In this document: positions 34,803 through 47,731 of the stretch, one piece after another | How positions within the stretch are numbered: the stretch's first letter is position 1 | Layout: every line of letters begins with the position of its first letter | NCBI GenBank assembly: GCA_002633005.1 | Contig: NMRA01000011.1 | Coordinates: 1,128,429-1,192,428 of the forward strand | Reading direction: 5' to 3' | DNA length: 64,000 bases | DNA from: Phoronis australis | Taxonomy: Eukaryota; Phoronida; Phoronidae | The notes under the pieces: generated by a model | Databases searched by the model: none | Told to the model about the DNA's origin: nothing | Seen by the model: only the letters and a program-made list of their open reading frames with translations | Program-made: the position numbers and the translations under genes

Positions 34803-37800
34803 CTCATCTACATAAAAAACAGTCTCGCAAAACGAGACTTTCGCGAGACTGAAATAGTAACTGGTTCTAGGTTGGTTTCTGGCACACGTGGAGGACCCGG
34901 TGTTGTTTGTAAAATTATTACTTCCTTTGCATATTCCCAATTTAACGAGACTATGCATCTTTGAACAATACACTTAGTGCAAATACTGTGCAAACGCGCA
35001 TACAAAACATTCAAAAAGTTTATTGTCACAACGAAAATTCCTGCTCAGTGTTGCTGCAGCGTCAACTTAGAGTAAATACACACCATCTATTTTTATTTCT
35101 CCAATAACAATAATATTATTGTTGAAGCTGTTCGCGCCACACGTTGCCAGTGTGAACTAGCCTCGCGTAGTCAGCTACGTCTGAATTAGTTAAATTGTTA
35201 GCAAACCATCATACTAAACTTGCGGAGCTTGGGCCTTCAAGCCACAAATTTCAGAAACATGTAACCGTGATGACATTGCATGTCGAATTCCATTAGCGTA
35301 ACCCCGGTCTATCGCAAGTCCATCGGAACTCCACTTTCCGTTCCCACTAATTCTTCTCCTGTAGCGACAGGAAGACTTTTCCCTATTTCTAATTCCTTGA
35401 CATTTCAGCCAACTTGAGAACTTTCTTCTCGCGTGCGTGAATACAACAAATCGCGTCTAAACAAGAATCTATACAAACCTAGACATCTTACAGTCATAAT
35501 ATCGTTTAGGATACAGCAAAAATAAATTACACTCGATTACAAATGACATTCTTAAGAAAATGATTTCATTTTAGTCTTTTACCCCGTGAAGTAAAACTTC
35601 GATTGTCCTGAAAGTGAAAAATGTGGTACGAACCCCTTTAGGCGCATGGTGTTGGTGATTTTGTTTTTAGAATACGTTACATCAAAAGCTTCTTTACATA
35701 TAAACAAAAACATCCTTCAAGGCACTTGAAAATGTCGCTGCAAAATTTGCATACAGCCATGATGGATCAACTTGAACTGTACAAATTGAATAACAGTCCA
35801 AATGTCAAGGCCAACTCAGCAATCACTGTTACTTATATACTATTGCAGTGGACAATGCACATCTTAGCGATCAAAATGACGTAGTATTTGTGTATCCTTG
35901 ATAAACAAACGTGGCCATGAACTCAGGCTTTTATTAATTATCTATTCCCAGGCGTAAACAAAGGAAGAGCGTCGCATCAATTTCCAACTATTCATTCCAA
36001 AGACAATACACGTAATGATAAACACGTTAGCACCGTTCACAAGTGGCAAACGGTCACGTGGTAAAGTTGAACTGTCCAACAAAGGCACATTCATGGTTGA
36101 CGTCTTTTATTTGTAATTTCGCATTGACGTTCGCTCAACGAGAAGAGGAAGTGGGGACAAAATCTCGCCTTCTTCGCTTATGATCTCACTATTCGTGTAC
36201 AACGCACTGCTTCTAGCACTAATTATGCCAGATTTACTTCCGAACATCGTATCTCAGAAATTGTTGGTTGGATTCATGTCAAATTTTCACCTATTAGGCT
36301 TTATGCGCTGTTCTCCCCAATAATGTTAGGAATTCTGTTTAAAAAGTTCCATTTTTGCATAAAAGGCTAACAAATTGGGTCATGTTTTGGCATGTATGAA
36401 TCTTTCTTTTATGCTAACTTTTACTAAAAAGACATTATTAAGTAACTTAATTAATGGTAGAAATTTTCTGCTTTCAGAGAATATATACTTTCACTGAATT
36501 TCGTAGACTCGGCTAATTACACCCATTTGTGGATAAGGCCCTATTTGACTTTAAAACTTTTCAAGCTTCAGACGTTTTAGTTTGCTTTCATACAAGAATA
36601 TTAAAAACAGTTCAACTTAAAACGTTCGACATGAAACGTTTGAAGATGCTCGTGCAAAAGAAGTTCATAAATCATATTAACTGAGTATACAAAACTTTTC
36701 ATTAAAGAATACAAATATTTTGCAGGTGGCTGGTTATGTGAGTCTGAAGGATAAGCCACCACTCTTTGTGTAGTCACAACTTATTCGTAATCGTCCGCCT
36801 CAACTCAGCAAGATACCGGCTGCCGTAAACGTAAGTTTTGATTTGGATACGGTTAAGATGACTAAACCACTGGTCACCGTTTTAGCCATTGAAATTTGAT
36901 CTTTGTGAGTTGGTAATTTGAAATACATGCATTCGATTTGAACAAATCGAGTTTTGAGAGAGAAGATAAATTCACTGAATCAAACCCACCGTCCAGAGTC
37001 ACGGAAAATGTCAATACCCAACATTTGGAGTGGCCACCAGTGCACTTGAAGTGGATCCATTTTAATTATTTATCTCCCCTGACTGTTCAGTGAATATCAA
37101 TGGGAACCTTCCGCATTGATCGCTCTCCCATGCCGTGAGGTACGAAATAGCGGCACACCTCCAAATACGGCAGGCACGTCAGGTGGCACAGAATAGTTAG
37201 GCTGTGGCCGCGGCCAATCCAAAATGTTAAAATCTAGGGCTAGGCCAGGCTTGGAGGCATTTTTTAGTTAGGTATTGTGTGTAGGCCAAGTGAATGTGTT
37301 TTTTTTTGTATTTGTGAACATGCTGAGAATGAAAAAAGGCCAGTTTCTCGGCTGTAGCTGCACTCTTCTTCAAGATGGTGGCCCCCTGTTGCAGTTGTGC
37401 ATTGCTGTGTAGCAACTGAGAAATTGGCCGCGATTTAAGGTAGGCCTCAAACAAGCCAGATTTGCAAAAAAAACTAGTTGGTTGACAGTACTTTTGGACC
37501 AGATTTTCGGAATCGCTAGGAAATTTGCTTTTGGAATCTAATGTTGGCTTTAGTCGAGCATCGGCAGGAAAGTGGTGATTTTGGGGTGAAAAGTGCCGAT
37601 TCTGCATTTTTTGCCCTCATTTTTCTTAGTTCAGCTTGGTTTCCATTGGGAGTGAATGGGTCAAAAATACACGAGAGAATAAAGTTTCTGTGCTCATCTG
37701 TAGGGCTTGTGATGTGAAATTACTCAAAACATTTCCTTATTTGCTTGCAGTTTTTGACAAAGTGAAGAAAGGGTGAAGAGTGCATTGACGTGTGTTCTGA

Positions 37801-37911
37801 CAGGCAAACCCCTGTGAGAACTGTTCTGTGTCTCCTCAGCAGCGTCGCTTTCGCTCCTATGGTGGGATATTCACATGCTAGCATCGGTCGTCTGAATACG
37901 TTATATTTAAG
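34803..37911. other. gene-free stretch
   Basis: The 126-codon minus-strand frame at 37227-37607 shows no domain. A small hairpin at 34821-34850 is noted among the rejected items. Confidence 0.45.
36571..36643 (+). repeat. AAACGTTT-rich interspersed segment, copy A
   Basis: Shares TTTGCTTTCA followed by TTCAACTTAAAACG with copies at 41261 and 41401. Confidence 0.45.
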
Positions 37912-38175
37912 GGAAAGTATTACTGCTGTGCCGTGGGCTGCAATGCCGGTTCAAAGAAGTGGGATAAGTTGGATAAACATCCATGGGTGCAGAATGTCAC
38001 ATTTCACCCCTTCCCGACGCTTCTGATCGAAGGACAAACGACGGCGAAGCCCGCCGTGCGCACAGCGCCACCGTTGTACAATCAATATAATCCTACCTCA
38101 CGGCTGCGAAGAGCGGGAGTGCGGAATACGGGAATTGACGTGATTTTGTTTCCATTCATTGATGACCATCTTAAG
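37912..38175 (+). CDS. possible exon encoding the first half of a THAP-like domain
   Basis: The frame reads KYYCCAVGCNAGSKKWD followed by NVTFHPFP, which resembles the start of THAP domains: a Cys-x3-Cys pair, then the Phe-x-x-Phe-Pro strand. The stretch is bounded by an AG (TTTAAG before 37912) and by AAG followed by GTATAA at 38176, both usable as splice sites. The frame would otherwise stop at 38179. The expected second half, with Cys-x2-His and the helix Trp, is not visible in any frame here. The rest (to IDVILFPFIDDHLK) is unrecognised. Either a split exon of a larger gene or a decayed copy. Confidence 0.35.
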
Positions 38176-38181
38176 GTATAA

Positions 38182-40568
38182 CTGTTCTGCTTTATGGGAA
38201 ACTGAACCTGCATTTTCTTATTTTTAATTTTAACCGCCACAGTGGGGTGTTTCGGGAAATAGTAAAACTGTTTAGGAAAGCTTGCATTTCTGTTTACTTA
38301 GCAGATGTTTATATCACATAGCTTTGCAATGGAAAATGATGTTGACCTTTTAAATGAAGTGATTGCCGGAATGCCTGCACTTGCACTAAAGCTAGGCTAA
38401 CAAGTGCATGGGATGAAGTGTTACTTATTTAAGTACAGCACCTCATCGTCGTCATTTCCCATTGCCACTTGGGGCTGCTCGTCTTTGATTTCATGATAAG
38501 GACTAGACTACAGTAGATACCCCATCCACCTAAAATGTAACAGACGCAAAAAAAAGCGTGCGCGTTCACTGAGATACGCGTGAAACGCTGTATAAATAAA
38601 CAGCTTCGGAGGATCTGGTAAAAAGCACAGGCGCTCGAATTTCCCGATGACTTGTAACCATATATAAGAAACATAAAGGTTGGACATTTAAAGTTTGCCA
38701 AGCCGAGGCTCCTAACTTCAACTGTCCAAAATCCGAATATAATCTGCATGCACCTCCCTCAGTGTGGTAATGCATAAACATTCGAAGCCTTATTTTTCCT
38801 TGATCCCATTAATTGTCCTTGTGAGTGATCAATTGGCGATGGAATTTTCAAAACAATCTCAAAACTCTGAATTCAAGGACCTAAAATAGTAAACATGGCG
38901 GATTTCAGTTGTGCTTCAACTTGTACGCCTGTCGTAGGTGAAACTTCGAGTTTGAGCAAGCAACCTACATTTCAAATTCAATAATTCCAATCCAAAACTC
39001 AACTAAATGAGAATGTTAAAGTTAGTATTTTAATGATTATTTGTAACTTTATTCCACTGACAGCTCATTTTAGCCCTTAATTTAGAATTTTATTGCATAA
39101 ACTGACGTACATGTATCGTTTCTCATCTCGACATCACGCACTTTTTTTAATTGAAGCACAACACGCACTCGGCCAGGAAACGCAGTCCTTGCAAGTATTA
39201 CAATGCGCGTGGCCGACGAGTAAACTCAATGGTTTTGGCCAAAAGTAAAACCTACATAAAAAACCACAGTACACAAAAAACTTCGCATATCAATACAGTG
39301 TCAGGATAATTTATATTTGACACCAATATCTGAGTAGTTACATTTATTTGGCAATGATATTTTTAATGTGCCGTCTGCTTCTCATGACCTAGTAGTCGAG
39401 GGATTGACGGCGCGCGAAAATAGACTTTCGGATTTAGCTCGGGAGCGTCCGCCAAAAACCGGGTGTTCGAATACCGTCTGCCATGACATCACAGAATAAG
39501 GTCCTTGAATTTGTGATTTTGGCATTCTTTTGGCATTTTTGTCGTCAAATCAACACTCGAAGGCAATTTGAAGAGATCAAATAAAAGAAGGCATTCAAAG
39601 CTTTGTTCGATGTAAGTTTCGCGGAGTACCGTGCACATTTGAGTAGGAGATTCTGAGCAAACAGATTGTGAGTGTCCAACCTTATGTTTTCTCAGTATTA
39701 AGTGACGTCATTTGCGATCGAGGAACAGATAAACCCAAGCGCCTGTGGTAAAAAGTGAGCAAAACAAAATGTCGTACAAAGTTAATGTCATTAAAAACTT
39801 CACACTTCCTTGAGTATACTAATGTGACTACCGATGCGAGAAGACTTCTGTCAGTTTGTGAAGCGATCAAATGCGTCAACTTCGAGCGCCATGAAATTGA
39901 TCGCTAAGTTTACCCGTTTTCGCCAATTTTTCAATCCATAGTTACATTTTCACAACATCGTGCAGAGTTCACAACAGTTGTCAAAAGTGGTTTCACTTTT
40001 TGTTAGTAATTTTGGGTATTTCAGTATCCAGAGAAAATTCTGCTTCGCCGAAGTTTCCATCATCTCCCAGAAGATGTAACTTTGCCAAAACAAAAATTGA
40101 GCAAATGGTGCAAGTGCGTGTCACGAGCTGTTTTGAAATCAAACTGAGTTTTTCTTCAAAAATAGGCGAGTGGCTAAAAAATGATAACATTCATCAAGAC
40201 GTGTTTCTCTGAAACGGACGTCGGAGTTGCAAAAACTTACGGGGGAGTTAAACGTGCCAGATTGATGAAAGCTTCGTTATTTGAGGACCGTGAATAGACT
40301 TGTGGCAAACAGAAAAGGTATATTGACAACCTGTAGTCACATCATTCACCAGCTGTTCAGTCATACACCGCTAGCTAGTTGTCTTGGAGGCCTGAGGCCG
40401 GTACGTTTCTTCCTCCAGTGGACAGAGGCTAAACACAGTATTAGGTTTATGCATTTTTGACGCTAACAGCCAGCTAATGACGGCAAATCAGTACATGTCC
40501 ATCTGAGCAGGTAAGCTAAATCTGTGTGCAGTTCGGCATGATATTCTCTACGAATATGTATTCGTTAT
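38182..40568. other. gene-free stretch
   Basis: No recognised continuation of the THAP-like exon and no repeats beyond short A/T runs. Confidence 0.45.
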
Positions 40569-40638
40569 CCATGGGCGGCGCAGCACTGAAAAAAGTGGTG
40601 CTTTAGCCCCCCAGTCCCCTATGGTGCGCTGCTCATGG
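40569..40638. mobile_element. CATGGGCGGCGCA micro-MITE
   Basis: 70 bp from CCATGGGCGGCGCAGCACTG to GGTGCGCTGCTCATGG; interior AAAAAAGTGG and AGCCCCCC as in the other copies. Confidence 0.7.
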
Positions 40639-41260
40639 CAACCTATCCTGTAACATCACATCCTACCAAATCTCTCTATTGTTGGACTTATTTTCATCAA
40701 ATTGGATAGTACATTCTATCCGCGTACGGTAATAGGCTCCTCACATGTCCTGAGTAGGAGGATGGATTGAGGGAGCATAAATCTAAACCGGTTTATAGAA
40801 CGGCCAACTAAACTAGCACAAAAACGTTTCAGTTAACACATTCAAGCTACTGTTCAGACGACGTGAAGCTTAATATTGCTGAAACGTTTTAATGGAGTTA
40901 AACGGCGGTGCTAATTGTCGCGCAAATGTATGCATTGAGAATCATCCAACTATAACGTGCGCCTAACCTTAGTTTTGAGCGATATTGTGTATTTTGAAAT
41001 GTTCTCTGACGGATGAGTCGATCGGAGTCATTCATGAAGCCTAGGCAAACGTTTTAATTAGCACAGTAACTAACTGTCAGCAAATTTTTCTAAGTTATTT
41101 TAAATCAGTTTTGGTTGAGCATGGCAACGAAGATTTTCATGATCAAATGGATTGTTTGAGTGTAAGTTAAACGTAGGTAATGAGTAGGAACGATATATTG
41201 ACTCACACGTAAGCGTTCTCGCTGTTTCAATGGAAAAGCTATTGAAAAGGCAGTACCATG

Positions 41261-41446
41261 ACGTTCCACTTAAAACGCTTTGCTTTCACACGACGAATTT
41301 GAAACGTTTCAACTTAAAACGTTTTCGCTGAATTTACCAAGCCTACTTGATGTGTTTTATTTGTTTTATAAATTAAATGTTTTTGAGTGCTTTCAACTTT
41401 CAAGTTTGCTTTCAAACGACGGATTTAAAACATTTTAACTTAAGTG
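41261..41446 (+). repeat. AAACGTTT-rich interspersed segments, copies B and C
   Basis: Copy B (41261-41330) and copy C (41401-41446) both read GCTTTCAnACGACG, a short A/T stretch, then AACTTAA. Palindromic GAAACGTTTC lies in B. Possibly ends of an unrecognised MITE. Confidence 0.5.
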
Positions 41447-41916
41447 GAGATAAACCCGAGCTTTCTGTTAAAACGGGTTTTGATTAGACTACATGCTTTC
41501 ATAAAAGTGTACTCGTCTTGTTCGTTGCTCAGTTTACAAGTGACTTGTGTCTGGAAATGATGTCAGGGATTCAAAATAACCAACCTGGGCTGGGTTGCAT
41601 AAAACTTAAAAATTATCCGCTGGATAAGTTTGATTGTTACATGACGTCACGTGCATTGTTCAACAATAACAACGTGGCGCGTGGCGTAGGACGCCAAGTG
41701 TGGCCACGTTATCTTCACCAATCAAAACAACAGCCTGATTATAAAAAACTGTCTTAATCGGGTGGCCCGAACGTAAGTGAAGGTGTCCCGCTAGGTAGTC
41801 GTGTACGACAGCATGCCAAGACTCTGAGCTAGGTAGCTAGTGTGGGCACAAATTTCGACAATTGAAGGAACATCGCTTTTTCTGTTCGTCACATACCGTC
41901 AGAGGTCCTGCAGTCG

Positions 41917-42504
41917 TGAGTGCCCTAAAGTCGTGAACGATCTTATTTCCTCTTCTGCGCGGTCCTGCGACATCTGACGTTGAAGTTTCCAGCGTTCGCC
42001 TGCTTACGAACGTCAAACGAATACCCGGACGTGTTCGTATTCACAATATGATAACAAACAGTGAGTGAGTGGCTTCTTTTTTCAAATGTATCTTAAAAAC
42101 AGCATATTTCACTAATTCACTTTTTTGTGCATTTTTGGGACATATTTTCGAAAATATTTATCGTTCAGATTTACTCAAACACGAGCTCCAGGGGTAGCTT
42201 GAACAATGTATCAAAATGTCCCAGGGTCGATCAAGTTTTGTAAGGCCAAAACAATAAAATACAGAGCGATAATTAATGCTGGGTTCTTAGCGTTTTACGT
42301 GAACAACCTCATTGAAAACGTCTGTACTGCACATCAAAGTTGGGTGCAAAACTTATAACAATTTATTTCAATTGAAACTGAATTAATAAACAATGCAATG
42401 CATTTTTATGTCATCTAGAGTAACTGTAAGCACTGTAGTTGACTTGTTTGGTCACACTTAGTGCATTTCCGTCTAAACGAAACGTTCACGACTTTAGGGC
42501 CTCA
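41917..42504. mobile_element. putative MITE with CCCTAAAGTCGTGAACG ends
   Basis: TGAGTGCCCTAAAGTCGTGA at 41917 is matched in inverse by AACGTTCACGACTTTAGGGC at 42481. A third, partial end (GTCACGACTTTAGGTCAC) lies at about 42685. No target duplication or ORF is visible. Confidence 0.5.
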
Positions 42505-43212
42505 TTTAAAATGGCCGGCGATATCAGCGACTGTTTTAAAACTCTGCTTACGGATGCAAACAAGGATTAAGATTGTCAAAACACGTACATTTGTGAAGGC
42601 TGATATATGTCCATGACATCACATGAGCAGTTGCAAGCGGACATTGGGCACTAGTATGACAATCAACTGCTTATTATGCTTATAGTCACGACTTTAGGTC
42701 ACCGGTGTATATGTGTTTTGTTTGCGATTCTCTCGTAACAAGACTAAACCAAAACGTAGCACGCCCGAATATGCGTAAGTTTCCCAACTCCGACATTCTG
42801 ACAGTACTCTGTCCGTTACAGCCATTTAGAAATGGAACATAGTTTTATGAATACCATTTTCTCACACTCACTCTCCCGTTTTCAGAACAAAGAGAAGCAG
42901 GACGTCGATTTTAAAAAGCACACTCGTGACGCGCCTTTTGTTCGACTTCTAGAATGGTAAAATGACATCTTTGGGAGATGATGACAACGTCGCCGCAGCA
43001 AAATTTCCTCAGTTTCGGTTTTGTGGTAATAAGCTACTTGAACTCGATGGTAATAAAGTACTCAAAACTTCTATTCAAGTGTATCCACTATTTTGGCAAA
43101 TTCAGAAACTGGCCAGCAGGTAACGCTTAATTTCATGGAGCACAAATTTGACACATATGATCGCTCCCAAACGGAATTCTTCTAGCGGCAGTAACTAAAT
43201 TAGATAACTCAA

Positions 43213-43292
43213 GGAAGAGTGTAGACAATGACAATGACCATCGTCTCTGCTGCGCCAGCAGAGACGATGGTCATTGTCTAGGAAGAGTGTAG
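43213..43292. repeat. perfect 23-bp hairpin between 12-bp direct repeats
   Basis: Arms 43230-43252 and 43256-43278 are exact complements around a 3-nt loop CGC. The direct repeat GGAAGAGTGTAG flanks the structure at 43213-43224 and 43281-43292. Confidence 0.9.
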
Positions 43293-43312
43293 TTTTGATG
43301 ACCACAGCTACG

Positions 43313-43463
43313 CATGGGCGGCGCAGCATTGAAAAAAGTGGGGGGCTAGAGCCCCCTCAGCCCCCTTGTGGTGCACCGCCCATAGACCATGAGCGGCATA
43401 GCACTGAAAAAACTGGGGGGGGGGGACTATAGCCCCTCAGTCCCCTATGGTGCGCCGCCCATG
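43313..43463. mobile_element. tandem pair of CATGGGCGGCGCA micro-MITEs
   Basis: Units 43313-43383 and 43388-43463 in the same orientation, each running from CATGGGCGGCGCAGC or CATGAGCGGCATAGC through GAAAAAAGTGGGGGG to a GCACCGCCCAT or GCGCCGCCCAT end. Four bases separate them. Confidence 0.75.
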
Positions 43464-46400
43464 CTAAGGCCAACTTCGAGTGACGTGGAAGGCCAGGGTG
43501 GGAGAGGCCTTTATGACTGAAAGCAGTGAACAGCACTCAAGATGTTACCCTCGTTAATGAAAAAAATTAAACGAAGTCACGTTCAAGTTTTCACTTCGTA
43601 AGCGCCCAGTGGATGTACCTGTTTCCCATTACTCACTGGTGACTCATGGTTGAACGCAAAGCATTGTAGTCGAGTTTACGCATGTCCATCTATAGTGTTT
43701 ATGAGGCTCTCATTGCTGGTTTTGGCGCCCGCGGGCTTTTCGAACCAATCACCTTGAGTGGTTTTGATCACGTGGGACTGATCAGGCTCATGGGAGTTGT
43801 CTTCGAGCCGTCTGCTTTCACATGCTTGTAAAGTACGAGCGGGTGTCTCACAAAATAAACGTTACTATTCTCATTTTTTATTGGAATTAGCACCAAGCAA
43901 GTAATTATTCTACTAAATAGCCAAAGGTTTGCCGGAGACTTCAGCATGCCGGTGTCAGAGGTACCAAATGGTCGTGCCTATAACACAGAGCTTTGACAAA
44001 TATGAGACATCAGTAGCTACGGTATAACGAAGCTTTTTACGTTACGTCGCTGGACTCTAAGTTCAACTACATGTATAACGCTTTAACATATATTACGGAA
44101 AATTTTAAACTTGCCCGTAGTACTAAACGACCCAATACGATCAAAGCGCAGCTGAAGATGTCAAACTTAATTAAACTACGAATCTAGCAGGCAATGACCA
44201 GGTGGTTTTCCCGTTCTACTTATTTTAGGTGAGTAATGTTCCACACGTGTGCTTTGTACACAGGTAATTACGATCGCTTTGGGATATTTCACTTGAGGCT
44301 CTTTGCACATGGGGGTAGTCTGATAATGAATGTCCATGTCCATGCTTTGATGGTAAAAATGTGAAAATTAATTACCCGCTTACTTCCATAGATGTCGGAA
44401 TGCCAAGTAGATAAAGCTTCTAAATGCGATAACGTTTCTTTTTTGTACACTTCGCACATCTGTTAGTGAAAATGTGCGATTGCGTGACCTCGTAACCTAC
44501 ACGTGATCTTTCCTACATTTGATAACTAAAAATTAAAAGTAAGAGGCGATATTCGTATTACTTTATTACGGAGAGCGGAGCTTTGTTGCGAACAAAAGCA
44601 CTAAAATGAAATAGTGGAAATCACCCATTTTAATTGTTGCCCCAAGTTCCAGAACCGTGCAATGCTACAGTAAGGCTCTCGGTCCAAAACAGGGATAGTA
44701 AGACAATATTACTGAAGGGAACCTGTAAAATTCCGTTGATAAGTACATAATAATAGCGTTTTCTGGAGAGGTTTGAGTAAAACAATTTCCCAGAAAACAC
44801 ACTAGTTGGACAAAGGCCATGTTTGAACGCATATACGGATTTAGATTAGGTCCCTAAGTACGCGACCAAAACAGAACGTCAGAAAAAAACCCACCAACAC
44901 GCTGTTTTTAGAGCTTACACGATCATTGTTCTTCAAACGTTTTGGTTGGGCCTCCCGTATATGTGGTAGAACAACGCATAGATACAGTATAGCGGTTTCG
45001 GCCATCATCTTAAATTTCTTACAGAATAAACCTATTAATTCACGAGCGTTTCCTTAAGAGTGAACGGGAGAGTTTAGGTCTGTTAAAACCAATATTTTTG
45101 TAAGATATTCAATGAACTGTCAAAAATCGGTAATTATAACGCTTTTCCCAACATATCCAAGATTGTAAAAATAAATGTATTCTTCTTGAGAACCAACTTC
45201 GTCGATGTTGTTTGTATAAGTCCGTTGCATTTCTGGTACGGTCACGTTTCACGAAGACCATCATAGAATAAGCAATTTTTGCACCGTTAGTAAGCCCTCG
45301 ATCCAAACAAACGCCATCTACCGTTTCAATATTGAAAGCTTAATGTCATTACAATCACACGTTATTACTATTCCCAATTACACCGGATATGGTTGATCAG
45401 CAAAGTCAAGACCTGAGGCATGAAGGTTAACTTCATGAATAATGGGAAAGTTTCTGTTCCTAAACAATCCAACAGCGTTCACGTTCTAGTGCCATGACCG
45501 CACTGTCGAAAACTCATATTTAAAAACTCTCAAAACTGCAACTCTATGAACCTCCTTCCTTAAATTTTTTCTGTCCGTGCCCAACTTCTTCTTTCTTTGT
45601 CCAACATAACCTATACATGCCCAAATCGAAATCCCCGTTCACAAGTTGTTTTACACTCACACAAACAGAGTGAAGAAAAAAGGAGTGGCCGTCGAGTCAC
45701 ATTCAAACTTTATACGAGCGTTTTCTTTGATTGCTGATCAGAAACTTCCCTAATTTCTTAATTTTTAAGAAAAAAAACGACAAAAGATTTGAGAGCGATA
45801 TTATATTTCGTTCATGTGCCAACTGGCGCCTTTTTACGTCATGTTACCATTAGGTGAGCTTTTCCCTGCTATTATATTATTTTCATTACAATTATCATTA
45901 TCATGTCATTTTGTGCGGCGGGTATCTTTGCCAACAACCCTTTTAAACCGACGTTGTCCGCGAGAAATGGATTTTCTTAAATCAGCTCTGGCGCGAAATC
46001 GAACCGGGAATCTTCGCGGTCGCATCGTCACATCAAACGCTCTGCTGACGAGCAAATTCTCACTCGATAAGCTAGAGTATTTTATGCGTATTCATCTGGT
46101 AAATTCAGCGGCCTTCATTTCAGCGAAAGCCTGGCAGACATCGTCGAGAATTGGTCATTTGTAATTAATTCATAAAAACACAGTCAAAATTTATGAATTC
46201 AATCAGTTTTTCACATCCAACATACAGAGCATCCAAACAGTCACGATGGACCGCTCCGGACGTCCCCCTTTTTTGAAAAGCGGCGTTTTTGGACTTCAAT
46301 TGTTCATTATTTGATTGTTTGCCTTGCATTTTAAAGTCAAAACATATGGTTTTCTACATTTTGGTGGAAGCAGCGTTCAGAAATTTATTTCAGGTCAAAG

Positions 46401-47731
46401 AACCTGAGTAGTAAATCTCCTTCTTAAGCAACTAAATTTTTCGTCCTTATGTCCACTGTACACAACTTCTATACGCGTACGGGTTAGTGTTAGTTTTTAC
46501 TCAGTACGTGGAGCCCTATAACCACTAGTCTTAGAAATTTGAAGTTTTGTACACACAGTAGCACAGTGCGTAAATCTTTTGAAATATATTATTTACCCAC
46601 AATGCACCTGAAAGCCTAAAATCACAAAAATGTTTAAAATGCTTCTTCCACAATTTTGAACTTACGAGGGTGCGAATTATGTACATTAAAAGCCACGAGC
46701 ACACTTCTCTACGGGATCCCTTCATGCAAACCTTCCATATTTCCACAAAAAAACAAAGGGTGCGTGTACTTTACCAACTATTATAAACCTAGAGCTTTCA
46801 AATTTTGTACGCTGACAGACAACTATAATGTTTATTATGGCATTACTTTACTAAGCGATAACACTGAACGATAGGTATTTGAATGAAACGATTTTATTTT
46901 TAATGCTCTTCGACCAGGTGCAATTTTTAGGTAATCAACATGAACTTCAAAATGAAAAACTTAATTCTAGTTCCAAGAAAAAACAACACCTTCTGCGGGA
47001 TCCGACTCCTTGCTGTTGATAAAATGAATATGGAACCTACGCACAACATCACTGCTACACCATGACACTCGTAGCGAAATGAAGTGTATGAATATGTTAA
47101 ATAATGTTTTGTAGAACAAGTGTACACAAAGCACTTCAATAATATAACAGAGCGATACTTTCAAGTCATTTATACAACAATAAGGCGCGAATGAAGTTAA
47201 CAAGGAAATAATCTATACAGACTTCAACTCCAATGCCAAACAAGTTTCAATTGGCGGGGCCCTAGGAATTCCGACAACAGCACCTCAAGGAAAAAATAGG
47301 GAACAGAGAAAAAGAGAATAAAAGAGACAGAGAGGGGATACCGTGCAAGCCAAATACATTAATAATTAACTAAAATTAGCATTCAACTCAATCAAATTTG
47401 TGTAACATTACTTTTAGTTTAGATTAAAAGGAAAAGATCATCTAAATAATTACAAAGAGTAATAATTGAGTCAAGGTCGAATTCGAGGGATTCACAAGAG
47501 AATGTGATTCAAACTAATGGTGTGGTGTATTGAAAAAGTATCAACGATACTGCGGTAGCAACAAGTCTTGACGTCATATCCTTAAAATACAAAGCTTATA
47601 ACCTCAATTCATACTTCATAATTGCGTGACTCTGTGATTGCAATTACATGAAGCTTCAACGTTTGGTATCTTAAATTGTTCTTAATCACATGACCGTAAT
47701 CATGTTGAGATTGCAGGAGGTCCATACAAGG
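43464..47731. other. gene-free stretch
   Basis: Only the tRNA-like relic at 45995-46055. The 116-codon frame overlapping it (45814) is not protein-like. Confidence 0.45.
45995..46055 (-). repeat. degenerate tRNA-like sequence
   Basis: On the minus strand TTGCTCGTCAGCAGAGCG (A-box region, 46044-46055 and on) precedes CCCGGTTCGATTTC (B box 45995-46005). Arms do not pair well. Probably a SINE or tRNA relic. Confidence 0.35.

Noticed and set aside
34821-34850. AGTCTCGC…GCGAGACT hairpin
   Set aside because: 8-bp arms are expected by chance in 64 kb; no further support.
37227-37607. 126-codon minus-strand frame
   Set aside because: No recognisable domain or supporting splice or start context.
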